Positions 56,190 to 64,000 of a DNA stretch of 64,000 bases are shown here, piece after piece (within the stretch, counting starts at the first letter, position 1; every line of letters begins with the position of its first letter). The notes under the pieces are model-generated. The model worked only from the letters and a program-made list of their open reading frames with translations, made no database searches and was not told where the DNA came from. Location: positions 186,039 to 250,038 of the forward strand of contig NZ_NJFZ01000020.1 of the NCBI RefSeq assembly GCF_002270355.1, given 5' to 3'. This stretch comes from Flectobacillus sp. BAB-3569. GTDB taxonomy: Bacteria > Bacteroidota > Bacteroidia > Cytophagales > Spirosomataceae. Both the position numbers and the translations under genes were made by a program.

Positions 56190-56701
56190 ACTATAAAACT
56201 ATAGAATCCAGCATCAAAGAACCTGAAAAATACCTGCATTCAGGTATTTTAATGTATTCATTGATATACGAGATTTGCATCACCTAAAAATGAGTGTTTC
56301 AAGAGATTTTAGTATCTCAGCTTTTGTAAATACTCATACCCTTTTTCGTTATCTAACACAACATTCATTAACACACCCCTCAATAACACCTGTGCTAAGC
56401 ATTGTTTTCTCAGGATTCTTAAAACGCAAATTGGATTTACCTCAACTATTTGAATTATCGAATAGTTGTAGGTAGCCTTTTGCCTTACTTTTGCTTAAAC
56501 TACTTAGTCAATTTATTACTACAAAAATTATTCCGTTAGCTACTTTCGCTACAATTATTAGCTTTTTTTCTTCCCATATGACCGTTTAGTAAGTAACGTA
56601 AATTTGCATTTGGGTTCTCAACTTATTTTCTTAATATACCGAAAAGCATTTATGTAGCAAATACTGATTGATAAGTAATATTTTACGCAAATTGATAGAA
56701 C
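56190..56701. other. Divergent intergenic region
   Basis: No gene is supported; a 66-codon frame at 56275-56475 resembles nothing and shows no coding bias. The region must hold promoters for the kinase operon (minus) and the PAS-LuxR gene (plus). A perfect palindrome at 56227-56250 is the only clear element. Confidence 0.5.
56227..56250. promoter_or_regulatory. Perfect 10-bp inverted repeat before the sensor kinase
   Basis: AAAATACCTG-catt-CAGGTATTTT, 38 bases upstream of the kinase start at 56189. The symmetry fits a binding site for a dimeric LuxR-type regulator, possibly the partner regulator two genes downstream, though it could also fold as an RNA hairpin. Confidence 0.5.
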
Positions 56702-57478
56702 ATGCCTGCCCAACCTACCCATTTTGAACTATTTAAACAGCTTTGGCACTCAGGAAATCTTGAAGAAAAACCTGAAAAAGTCCAGCATTTTATGACCTTT
56801 CATCCTCTGTTTCATGAAACACTTCGCATGCAAGGAACCGCCCTCGCCGTACTAGACATCAATACGATGAAATATCCGCTCATCTTGGGGGATGTACAGA
56901 AAGTTTGCGGTTGGTCTACCGAATACTTTTACGACGTAGGCGTTCAAGGTTATGTGGAACAGTATCCTGAAGAAGACCAAGCTGGCTTAATCCATATTTC
57001 CAGAGAAATTAGCAACTATTCCTCCCAGATTCCAGCCGAAAACATGAATCAGCTACGGGTAATTTATGATTACAGAATGAAAGGAAATGATGGAAAAATC
57101 AGGAGAATTTGCCAAGAAAGTATGGCCTTGAGTGTTGATGAGACTGGAAAGATTACCTATTTTGTGGCTTTTGTCTCTGAAATTACCAATGTCAAGAGAG
57201 ACGGAAAACAACATTTATATCTTTCTGGCGGGAAACAGTCCAAACTTTTTGAAATAGATAGCAAAACCAACGAATGTATCCAATTGGAGTCGCTCAGCCA
57301 ACGAGAATTAGAAATAGCGCAATTGATGGGACAAGGGTATCTAAGCAAGGAAATCAGTGATAAGCTATTTATCGCCAATAATACAGTCAATACCCACCGA
57401 CAAAATATGCTTCGTAAAACCAATTTTTATGATGCCAATGAGCTAATCAATTTTCTGAGAGTGTATAGAATTATTTAA
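56702..57478 (+). CDS. PAS-domain LuxR-type transcriptional regulator
   Basis: 258 residues. A PAS-like domain spans about 45-165 (LAVLDINTMKYPLILGDVQK; GKIRRICQESMALSVDETGK), and the C-terminus (about 195-255) is a LuxR helix-turn-helix: LSQRELEIAQLMGQGYLSKE then FIANNTVNTHRQNMLRKTNF. Single-chain regulators of this kind are frequent in Bacteroidota and are thought to sense a small molecule with the PAS part. The ligand and targets are unknown. It stands alone and is followed by a palindromic region. Confidence 0.9.
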   Translation: MPAQPTHFELFKQLWHSGNLEEKPEKVQHFMTFHPLFHETLRMQGTALAVLDINTMKYPLILGDVQKVCGWSTEYFYDVGVQGYVEQYPEEDQAGLIHISREISNYSSQIPAENMNQLRVIYDYRMKGNDGKIRRICQESMALSVDETGKITYFVAFVSEITNVKRDGKQHLYLSGGKQSKLFEIDSKTNECIQLESLSQRELEIAQLMGQGYLSKEISDKLFIANNTVNTHRQNMLRKTNFYDANELINFLRVYRII

Positions 57479-57489
57479 GGTATTCTGAT

Positions 57490-57581
57490 AATTGAGTGAA
57501 TGTGTGATTATTATCAAATATCGAGATCCTATGTCTTCATGCAATAATCACTAAATCTCACAATCACTAATTCACTCAATT
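57490..57581. terminator. Palindromic region between convergent genes
   Basis: AATTGAGTGAAT (57490-57501) and ATTCACTCAATT (57570-57581) are exact reverse complements, and internal AATAATCAC words add pairing. It lies between the PAS-LuxR gene and the lipoprotein and probably stops transcription in both directions. Confidence 0.6.
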
Positions 57582-57590
57582 AGACATAAG

Positions 57591-58151
57591 TCATTCTCCG
57601 TAAATCAATTTTGCTTTTAGGACAAATTTCTTATTTTGAACTTTTGCCATTTTTTCAGATAGAATGCCACAGTCTAACAAATTGTCGGGGTTTGTTCTAC
57701 GACCTGTATAAACATTGATGAGCAGTTCTAAGTCTTTACCCGTGACAGAATCTAGGGTACTTTTTTTGACCTTGATATTTTCAAATCTTGCCACTCGCTG
57801 TCCCATCAATTCAATTTCTTTTCCAGCAATTCCTCCCTCTGCCCACTCTTGCATGTTGGGCGAATTTGGGTCAATAGGAATACCAGAAAAAGAAGCAGAA
57901 ACTATTATACTTTCCTTATCCTTTTCGATTTTAGCCTCAGCCTTCGGACTCAACTCAACTTCAATTTCAAAACTAGGTATAACTACTGAGTCGCCTTCTA
58001 CCCGATAAATACCATCATACACAGGCTTTGGGGCTAGTTTTGCTGCTTTCAAAGAGTCATCTTTACTAACTTCAGTTTTATCCTTGAAATTTGAGCAACT
58101 TACAAAGAGAGAGATTAAAGCAAGGCAATAGATTATCGTCGATTTTTTCAT
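57591..58151 (-). CDS. Uncharacterised lipoprotein
   Basis: 186 residues from ATG at 58151. The open frame extends 16 codons further, but MKKSTIIYCLALISLFVSCS is a clear lipoprotein signal with lipobox LFVSC, so the later Met is preferred. The mature part is acidic and soluble, with GDSVVIPSFEIEVELSPKAE and a C-terminal KFVLKAKLIYGE that suggest a beta-rich fold. I do not recognise a family. It precedes nothing on its strand in operon distance and follows the GH51 gene's terminator. Confidence 0.75.
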   Translation of the reverse strand: MKKSTIIYCLALISLFVSCSNFKDKTEVSKDDSLKAAKLAPKPVYDGIYRVEGDSVVIPSFEIEVELSPKAEAKIEKDKESIIVSASFSGIPIDPNSPNMQEWAEGGIAGKEIELMGQRVARFENIKVKKSTLDSVTGKDLELLINVYTGRRTNPDNLLDCGILSEKMAKVQNKKFVLKAKLIYGE

Positions 58152-58245
58152 AGTATGTGAAGCTTGATTTTTAGCAAAATACTTAAATTCCAAATTCAAT
58201 GCATCGTCCCCGTTATTTTATTTCGAGACAAATGAGTAAATGACA

Positions 58246-58290
58246 TAAAAACGCCTTTCGCCTTGATAAAGTATCTCAGACAAAAGGCGT
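58246..58290 (-). terminator. Terminator after the GH51 gene
   Basis: On the minus strand ACGCCTTT (58290-58283) pairs with AAAGGCGT (58258-58251), followed by TTTTA. It lies 48 bases past the GH51 stop. Confidence 0.7.
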
Positions 58291-58338
58291 ATTATATTGT
58301 AGTGTTTCGTATAACCTTAAACACTTATTTTAAAACCA

Positions 58339-60921
58339 TTACTTTTTTCTCTTTAAACGAATTATCGTCAACGAATGAGCAGGAAGATTGGTTGAAAAAC
58401 TTGGAGCAACCGATTGTTTACCTTCCACAGGCAATACTTTGGTATCTTTTAAATTTCCTGCAAGGGTAATTTTAAGTGCTTCTGGGAGATAATCGAATTC
58501 CTTCAAATTCAATTTAGTATCAACCGAAGTTGGCAATACATTGACTAATTTAATAATCAAATCTTTGGTTTTGCTATCTTCCACCACAGAGACAGAAACT
58601 CGCTTTTGGAGATACGAATCCTTGTCTGACAGTTCGACCTGACTAGCTATATAGCTTTCCCCAGCGTGAACTCCATACAGTTTTTGTACTTCATAATCCA
58701 CCGTTGTCTTTACCTCGGTATTGTTAAAAAATATCAAATCTGGCTTCCATTGCGTGTGACCTTCTTTTGCCAATAGCGGTGCATACGAAGACATACTTAC
58801 CACATCGCCATTGCGCTCAAGACTATTTAAATGTAATGCTTCTACCAAGGAAGTATGCAAGTTATTAGCTCTTCCACCGATATGTGCTGCGTATTCGCCC
58901 AAATACACTTTAGATTTACTACGGTCATAGTTATCGTAATAATCTTGGTTATTGATAAACCAGCCTGGCGATTGATAATAATGCTCATCTACCATCGGAA
59001 TATTGATTTCATTCGCTAATTTCCAGCCTTCTACATAATCAGTTCCCTCCGACCACGGTCCAACAGTTCCGATTACTACGATTTCTGGATATTTTGCTTT
59101 GATAGCTTTAAAAATCATTCTGAAGCGTTCTTCAAACAAATCCGTAATCAAATCTTCGTTTCCAATGCCAATGTATTTCAAGTTATATGGCTTGATATGA
59201 CCATTCATGGCACGTACTTTTCCCCATTTGGTAGTCAAATCGCCATTAGCCCATTCTATCAAATCCAAAATATCTTGGATGTAGCTATCCATTTGCTCCA
59301 TCGGAATACCACCTTGTTGTCCAGCGCCACCCACACTTGAGTTTTGGCAACAAACACCCGCCGCAATCACAGGTAGAGGTTGTGCTCCTATATCCTCACA
59401 AAATTGAAAATACTCCCCATAGCCAATCCCCATACTTTGGTGATAGCCCCAAAGATTAAACATCGGTTTGCGCTCCTCTAACTTACCAATCGTATTTTTC
59501 CATTTGTAAATATTATCCAAACCATTCCCATGCGCCACACAGCCCCCTGGGAATCTCACAAAACGTGGATGCAAATCAGCAAGCGCTTGTGCAATATCCG
59601 CTCTAAGTCCATTACGACGACCTTTGAAGGTATTTTTTGGAAAAAGTGAAATCATATCCAAAGCATATTGTCCAGCGGTTTCTGGAACAATCGACAATTC
59701 GGCATTAGCTGTTGACTCCTTGACCAATAAACTAATCTCATATTTTTGCCAAACGTTTCCCTTCACATTTACAGCACCTTCAGCGAAAACTTTGCCCGAG
59801 GCATCTTTCAACTGAATCGACAGTTTACTGTTTTTCCCAGTCATATTTTTCGCAAATAAAGAGAGATAATACGTTTCACCAGCCTTCAAGGCAATACCTT
59901 CGTAACCTTCGGCCACCAAGGCATCACCTTTTTGTGTGGTAGTCAAAACAGCAAAATGCGAATTGTTATAATGAATTGAACGTATAGAGTCTATAGTAAG
60001 CTTAGCTTGACCAGTGGTATGCCAAGCTTTTGTAGCAGTCCACGATTTATCATTTCCTCCTTTTTCTGAAAGTTTATATTCAAAATCTCTATTCTGAATC
60101 AATTCGGCATATAAACCGCCATCAGCGGCATAGTTCAAATCCTCAAAAAAGATACCCATCAAAGTTGAACTAATTGATTTTCTTTTCTGAAAATCTACAG
60201 TTACCTGTGCAGATAATGGTTTTAAGTTGGCTAGTTTTAGAGTATCCTCATACAAATTCTCACGATACAACTTTTGTCTTTCCTTTTCTGATTCCAAATA
60301 CTTCAAAAGCTTATTGACAACTGCCGAAGACACTTTATATACCAAACCAGTTTCTGTTTTATCTCCTAGTTTCACCTCCGTTCTAAGATTTAAGCGTGTC
60401 GATGTCAACGCTTTTTGTTCTTTTCCATAGCTTCTGAAATCTTTGGTAGAAGTGGTAAAAATTTCCGTTTTATCTCCAACTTTACTCAACCAAGAAATAA
60501 GATATTGCTTTGTTTTAGCATCATATTTAAACTCTGGCAGTAAGCAATTTTGACTGCCCGAAAACACAGGATAACTCTGACGTCCCCAAGCGATCAGGTC
60601 GACCGAACTTGCATGCGCCAAAGCATTATCCTTTTCATTTACCGAAAAAACACAATGCCAAAGTCCATCTGCACCGAGCCATAAAAATGGACTTAGCATT
60701 CTCTTTTGAGCGCCCCAAGTTCCATAATCAGAACCTAATACACCAAAATCATTGCCGATAGTATTCCAAGTGTTTTTGTCGCTACTCCATGCTAATTGCA
60801 AGCCTATTTTTCCATCATTTTTTAAAGAACAATAGGAAAAAAGGTAGACAGAATCTTGAGTAATAGTTTGTGCTGAGAGTTGTATTGACAAAAAACAAAA
60901 CAGCAAAAGTAGTTTTTTCAT
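58339..60921 (-). CDS. GH51 alpha-L-arabinofuranosidase with N-terminal accessory domain
   Basis: 860 residues with a signal peptide (LLLLFCFLSIQLSAQ). Residues 20-200 form a five-bladed-propeller-like, GH43-resembling domain (LSPFLWLGADGLWHCVFSVN, PEFKYDAKTKQYLISWLSK). A CBM-like sandwich lies near 290-435. The GH51 barrel follows: RFVRFPGGCVAHG, YIGIGNEDLITDLF with acid/base E589, VDEHYYQ and the nucleophile E676 in VYLGEYAAHIG, then the C-terminal beta domain. It removes arabinofuranosyl side chains from hemicellulose or arabinogalactan. It is preceded by 33 bases by a small gene in the same transcript. Confidence 0.92.
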   Translation of the reverse strand: MKKLLLLFCFLSIQLSAQTITQDSVYLFSYCSLKNDGKIGLQLAWSSDKNTWNTIGNDFGVLGSDYGTWGAQKRMLSPFLWLGADGLWHCVFSVNEKDNALAHASSVDLIAWGRQSYPVFSGSQNCLLPEFKYDAKTKQYLISWLSKVGDKTEIFTTSTKDFRSYGKEQKALTSTRLNLRTEVKLGDKTETGLVYKVSSAVVNKLLKYLESEKERQKLYRENLYEDTLKLANLKPLSAQVTVDFQKRKSISSTLMGIFFEDLNYAADGGLYAELIQNRDFEYKLSEKGGNDKSWTATKAWHTTGQAKLTIDSIRSIHYNNSHFAVLTTTQKGDALVAEGYEGIALKAGETYYLSLFAKNMTGKNSKLSIQLKDASGKVFAEGAVNVKGNVWQKYEISLLVKESTANAELSIVPETAGQYALDMISLFPKNTFKGRRNGLRADIAQALADLHPRFVRFPGGCVAHGNGLDNIYKWKNTIGKLEERKPMFNLWGYHQSMGIGYGEYFQFCEDIGAQPLPVIAAGVCCQNSSVGGAGQQGGIPMEQMDSYIQDILDLIEWANGDLTTKWGKVRAMNGHIKPYNLKYIGIGNEDLITDLFEERFRMIFKAIKAKYPEIVVIGTVGPWSEGTDYVEGWKLANEINIPMVDEHYYQSPGWFINNQDYYDNYDRSKSKVYLGEYAAHIGGRANNLHTSLVEALHLNSLERNGDVVSMSSYAPLLAKEGHTQWKPDLIFFNNTEVKTTVDYEVQKLYGVHAGESYIASQVELSDKDSYLQKRVSVSVVEDSKTKDLIIKLVNVLPTSVDTKLNLKEFDYLPEALKITLAGNLKDTKVLPVEGKQSVAPSFSTNLPAHSLTIIRLKRKK

Positions 60922-60954
60922 AAAATTGGTATTCAGTTTAAGGTTAAAACAAGA

Positions 60955-61278
60955 CTATTTGATTGGACTAATTTTATACATCCTAGCGCCATGACGGTTG
61001 ATTTCAGGAGCAAAAGTACCAGTAAACACACCCACTTTTTTTCCAGACCATAAATCAACGATTTGGCATTTTCCAGTAAACCCAAGCGCTTTCAAATCAA
61101 TCGAAATCGCTGATTTTTCAGGAACAACAGGCCCCGCAGGATCTTCTGTGAAAACCATGAACTGCATGGTTGCTCCTACATTTTGCATCGAAGCGGCGTT
61201 ATCAACACCTACCAATTTATGTTGCGCAAAGGTTACGGTCGCCAGTAAAGTCAGCGCAGTGATGAGAGTTTTTTTCAT
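60955..61278 (-). pseudogene. Possible remnant: signal peptide joined to the C-terminal domain of a GH27-like alpha-galactosidase
   Basis: 107 residues from ATG at 61278 (MKKTLITALTLLATVTFAQ), an intact signal peptide. The rest, ISIDLKALGFTGKCQIVDLW followed by SGKKVGVFTGTFAPEINRHG and ARMYKISP, matches the antiparallel beta domain that ends GH27 alpha-galactosidases. The whole catalytic barrel is absent, so an internal deletion may have left only the ends. The frame upstream to 61374 lies on the promoter's -7 box and is not used. It is still in frame and could encode a small secreted beta-domain protein, so remnant versus functional small gene is open. Confidence 0.6.
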
Positions 61279-61371
61279 AAGTTTTTTAATACTTTGGGAC
61301 AAATGTGTCAATCTGACACAAACAAAGACAAAAAAAATGACAGAACTGTTGGGTTCTGTGGGATAGTCGTG

Positions 61372-61408
61372 CAAATTTAGAAGGAAATATTAAATAATTT
61401 AGAGGGAA
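61372..61408 (-). promoter_or_regulatory. Promoter of the GH51 transcript with 22-base direct repeat
   Basis: On the minus strand TAAATTTG (61379-61372) fits the -7 consensus. Overlapping and upstream of it, AATTTAGAAGGAA (plus, 61374) and AATTTAGAGGGAA (plus, 61396) form a direct repeat with exactly 22-base period, similar in spacing to the C-rich repeats at the GH2 and susC promoters. Confidence 0.5.
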
Positions 61409-61697
61409 AAGACAATTTTGTGGTTCAATTATTTCATATTTGGAAATTGAAAAATCAAAAGCATTACCCTCTATGGAGACTTAATGTCGAAATAGTAATA
61501 TCATTTATTTATTCAACTAAAAAATATCAAATCCTTCGCTAGTGCTGGCTTCCTAGCCAGTACTCACTATTTCAAAGGATTCCAATCCTTTGCTAGTGCT
61601 AGCTTCCTAGCCATTGCTTCTGATTTATATGTATTATACGATAAGCAAACCGATACTGTATTGCTAAATGATTTACCCATCAATAACAAGAAAGTTT
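61409..61697. other. Intergenic region with palindromic repeats
   Basis: No gene before 61698. The second half holds copies of the double-hairpin repeat listed next; the first half is AT-rich and shows nothing recognisable. Confidence 0.5.
61541..61617 (+). repeat. Double-hairpin dispersed repeat, copies 1 and 2
   Basis: AGTGCTGGC-ttccta-GCCAGTACT at 61541-61564 is a near-perfect inverted repeat; CAAAGGATT-cc-AATCCTTTG at 61573-61592 is a second, perfect one; and AGTGCTAGCTTCCTAGCCA starts another copy of the first at 61595. Related copies lie at 62778 and 63646. Confidence 0.8.
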
Positions 61698-62129
61698 ATG
61701 CAAAATAATTTTAGAATTGATTCTATATTTCACCAAGTAGGTTATTCGTTTGATATTCCCTTAGAAATTCATCAAGAGCTCATACGAGAAATAGACTTGA
61801 AATTAAAGTCTGGGGAGATTTCTTTGTTTGGGAAAGAGGAGTATTCTCTTTTTGTAATTGTTAATACGGGTAAAGAAGTAAAAGATTTAGCTATCAAGAA
61901 ATCCTACCAGAGTCAAAAAGAGCGATATTTAGAATATGTAATTTACATTCCTTTTGATGCAGTTACTAAAAATGAAAGTCAAACAATTATGACATTGACA
62001 TACTTGGAGTATTTAAGCTTAGGTTTAGAAAAAATATTAGCAATTTACAAAGCTGACACAAAGGTAATTGAGGATATTTTTCGAAATACTAAATCTAAAG
62101 TTTTGCATTCAGATTCGTTGTATCATTAA
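61698..62129 (+). CDS. Hypothetical protein
   Basis: 143 residues from ATG at 61698; the open frame offers an earlier Met at 61668, but those codons lie close to the repeat and read poorly. It is a soluble protein without signal peptide. The pattern FHQVGYSFDIPLEIHQELIR, YSLFVIVNTG and RYLEYVIYIPFDAV resembles small immunity-type proteins of polymorphic toxin systems, but I cannot name a family. It lies between two copies of the double-hairpin repeat. Function unknown. Confidence 0.6.
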   Translation: MQNNFRIDSIFHQVGYSFDIPLEIHQELIREIDLKLKSGEISLFGKEEYSLFVIVNTGKEVKDLAIKKSYQSQKERYLEYVIYIPFDAVTKNESQTIMTLTYLEYLSLGLEKILAIYKADTKVIEDIFRNTKSKVLHSDSLYH

Positions 62130-62248
62130 CCTACTAGAGAAATGGAATAATCGTATGAAAAGCACTAAAAAATCAGAAAGAAAGAATTAGGACTATACCA
62201 ATTATTGAGGTGAAACGCTCTACCAAGAGTGGTAATAAATGCCATAAT

Positions 62249-62677
62249 TTATCTGCTAACTCTGAAAAAGAATTTATTTTCAGCTCCAATTTTGAGATTG
62301 TTTTTAATTATATACGGACTAATATTACTTCGCACATAATTTATGGAGTCGATGCTAATCTCTAGTACTGATCCGGGTATGTATAATGAATCGCCAATAA
62401 TTTGAAGACTTATATCTTCTGTTTCTTGAGGTAAATATGATGAGTATGCACATGTACCATCTTTATCAGTTCGTAAGAAACTTTCGAAAACTAGTACTCT
62501 ACTGAGAAAATTTTTACTCTTATCCCCAGCAAAATAAAAACTAAAGTTATTTATTGGTTTTCCTGAAGAATCAACTACTCTAATTTTTAAACTTGTTGAA
62601 ATTTGGATTTTCTCTTCACAGGATACGATTCCTAGAATAAAGATGGTAAGTAGAATAATTTTAGTAGTTTTCATCAT
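62249..62677 (-). CDS. Hypothetical lipoprotein
   Basis: 142 residues. MMKTTKIILLTIFILGIVSC is a lipoprotein signal with lipobox LGIVSC. The mature part, IRVVDSSGKPINNFSFYFAG and FLRTDKDGTCAYSSYLPQET, resembles a carboxypeptidase-regulatory-like or transthyretin-type beta sandwich. Nothing indicates a function. It lies convergent to the gene before it and between repeat copies. Confidence 0.7.
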   Translation of the reverse strand: MMKTTKIILLTIFILGIVSCEEKIQISTSLKIRVVDSSGKPINNFSFYFAGDKSKNFLSRVLVFESFLRTDKDGTCAYSSYLPQETEDISLQIIGDSLYIPGSVLEISIDSINYVRSNISPYIIKNNLKIGAENKFFFRVSR

Positions 62678-62777
62678 TGAAGGATTAGATGCACAAAGGT
62701 GTTAAGCTAATATAAATAAAATTTTCAGGTATTTTTAATTAAACAAATATTTTAATCAATAGAATTTATCTCTCATA

Positions 62778-62823
62778 AGTACTAGCTTCCTAGTCAGTAC
62801 TAACCAATTCAAAGGATTACAAT
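62778..62823 (+). repeat. Double-hairpin dispersed repeat, copy 3
   Basis: AGTACTAGCTTCCTAGTCAGTACT is followed by ACCAATTCAAAGGATTACAATGC, the same two-part order as copy 1 with the second hairpin decayed. Confidence 0.7.
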
Positions 62824-62927
62824 GCTTAAACCTAATGCAACATCACTTTTAAAATACGGAACTGATACTTGAAGATTACTATATCGATTAAAACAGTTTC
62901 AAAAAAGAGAAAGAACTATCAAAATAT

Positions 62928-63629
62928 ATGACAAAGAAAGATTTTTTAAAGGAAATGGATAAGCATTTGGGTGTTTATTTATCAGGTTTTGGCTTCAAAA
63001 TAAAGCAAGATGGAACTATACAGAAAACTAGTAAAGATATGATTTGGTTGATCCAACTAACGTTTGAGAATTGGGGTACGGTTCACGTCGACAACATATT
63101 TACTTCTGTTAAAGTTAAAAGCTTGGAAAAAGCATGTGTAGAAATATATTATCCTTTTTTGAGTGAATCGTTACAAAAAAGTCGATATCAAGGACAAAAG
63201 ACGTTAGTTGGTCCAATTAAAAAGGTCAATAAAGATATCTTCCAAATTATTCAGGTTAACTCCTTTGCAGTTACATTTAAGGAGTATTTTGAAAATGAAT
63301 TTCTTCCTTTTTTTCACTCCTACTCTGATGTTCAATCAATAAATCGAAAATACGATGAGATGGACGTCCCATATCAAGATGGTATTGGATATGTTGGGGA
63401 TTATGATCAAATAGAAATTTACAATGGTTTTAGTACTATTTTCAGCCTAGAAACTCTGGGACGAAGAATATTATTGATGAAGTATAGTAAGGATTCCAGA
63501 TACGAGGACTACATAAAATGGCTAAAAAATTGTATAGAAGCAGGGCAATTGGATTCAGTGTCCGTGAAAATATATGATAGAGTACTTCCTGAACTAATGA
63601 GTTTTCAATGTCCTGAAATTTATAAATAA
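62928..63629 (+). CDS. Hypothetical protein
   Basis: 233 residues, soluble. KKDFLKEMDKHLGVYLSGFG, MIWLIQLTFENWGTVHVDNI and EKACVEIYYPFLSES suggest an alpha/beta fold; the overall pattern (KxDFLKxM at the N-terminus, then a FGFK segment) recalls small uncharacterised or immunity proteins in Bacteroidota, but I cannot assign it. It is flanked by repeat copies 3 and 4 on the same strand. Likely accessory. Confidence 0.6.
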   Translation: MTKKDFLKEMDKHLGVYLSGFGFKIKQDGTIQKTSKDMIWLIQLTFENWGTVHVDNIFTSVKVKSLEKACVEIYYPFLSESLQKSRYQGQKTLVGPIKKVNKDIFQIIQVNSFAVTFKEYFENEFLPFFHSYSDVQSINRKYDEMDVPYQDGIGYVGDYDQIEIYNGFSTIFSLETLGRRILLMKYSKDSRYEDYIKWLKNCIEAGQLDSVSVKIYDRVLPELMSFQCPEIYK

Positions 63630-63645
63630 CTAGACTGCCTCTGCT

Positions 63646-63690
63646 AGTGCTAGCTTCCTAGTCAGCACTTACCAATTCAAGGGATTAGGC
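63646..63690 (+). repeat. Double-hairpin dispersed repeat, copy 4
   Basis: AGTGCTAGCTTCCTAGTCAGCACT, a palindrome with arms AGTGCT/AGCACT, then ACCAATTCAAGGGATTAGGC. It follows the stop of the preceding gene by 17 bases. Confidence 0.7.
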
Positions 63691-64000
63691 ATTGATGACA
63701 ATCATTTCACTGAAGTAAAGTAGACAAACTAAATCAATTAGAGATTTTCAACGCCACCCTAATGACAGCTTGTGCCGCCAAACCTATGGGCGTATATCAG
63801 AGAGAGTTTGATTCCTAAGCCTTAGGATTGAGTATAGGTTCAAAGCTATTTTTCTACCCTGAACAGAGATAGCAGGAAGATTATTGAATTTTGGGATTAA
63901 ATGCGTAATATAACAAGAAAATTCTGAGGGATAACCGTTTTACTTCCACTTTAACGACACCTAGACTGGCACTGGCGACCTAGCCGAGTTTTGCAATATG
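63691..64000. other. Right-end intergenic region
   Basis: No gene is supported in the last 310 bases. A decayed relative of the repeat (ACTGGCACTGGCGACCTAGC) lies at about 63965-63984. The rest shows no recognised feature. Confidence 0.4.

Noticed and set aside
56275-56475. 66-codon frame between divergent regulators
   Set aside because: No start context, no similarity, and position in a promoter region.

Overview
The window is AT-rich chromosomal DNA from a member of the Bacteroidota, most likely of the order Cytophagales. The reasons are a SusC/SusD pair, a one-protein hybrid two-component regulator, promoters of the TAnnTTTG (-7) type, absence of clear Shine-Dalgarno sequences, many secreted glycoside hydrolases and lipoproteins, and a 7TMR-DISM-like sensor kinase. 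No rRNA, tRNA, CRISPR array or insertion sequence was seen. The genus cannot be fixed from the sequence alone.

Left part (1-9.2 kb, all minus strand): an apparent inositol-phospholipid operon (inositol-1-phosphate synthase, PgpA-type phosphatase, GtrA-like membrane protein and a DUF5686 outer-membrane protein cut by the window edge) lies downstream of a TetR regulator and a three-gene ABC transporter operon. A 10-base element is shared between the TetR start region and the region upstream of the inositol synthase. From 9.4 to 23.2 kb there are mixed housekeeping and sensory genes: an FGGY kinase behind an attenuator-like leader, a Gfo/Idh/MocA oxidoreductase, a PAS protein with a histidine-kinase dimerisation box but no ATPase domain, TetR, ferritin, a GH9 cellulase fused to a polysaccharide deacetylase, a MazG-like pyrophosphohydrolase and an M20 peptidase.

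Middle part (23.3-45.8 kb): a polysaccharide utilisation locus. A hybrid two-component regulator precedes susC, susD, a GH5 lipoprotein, a GH30 enzyme and an FG-GAP/ASPIC lipoprotein; a GH2 beta-galactosidase is read in the opposite direction. The susC and GH2 promoters both carry a C-rich direct repeat of 21-22 base period, a good candidate for the regulator's binding site. PhnA/YjdM, a DUF1080 protein, a tandem-repeat block and a sulfatase follow.

Right part: 45.9-52.4 kb holds the most remarkable system, a retron-like module on the minus strand. Its order is a WGR/HEAT-ARM repeat protein, a winged-helix SWIM zinc-finger protein, a roughly 250-nt non-coding RNA with a1/a2 inverted repeats and a long msd hairpin, and a reverse transcriptase with the retron hallmarks NAxxH, YADD and VTG. 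As I recall, this gene content matches what has been called a type XIII retron. The reverse transcriptase reading frame is split by a -1 shift in a run of A. Beyond it lie a nitrilase, a two-component system whose sensor is also split by one base in a T run, a PAS-LuxR regulator, a GH51 arabinofuranosidase preceded by what may be a deletion remnant of an alpha-galactosidase gene, and a right end with small orphan genes separated by copies of a double-hairpin repeat.

Three genes (GH2, reverse transcriptase, sensor kinase) each lack exactly one base in a homopolymer run. That may be phase variation, recoding or assembly error, and it should be settled before any of them is called a pseudogene.
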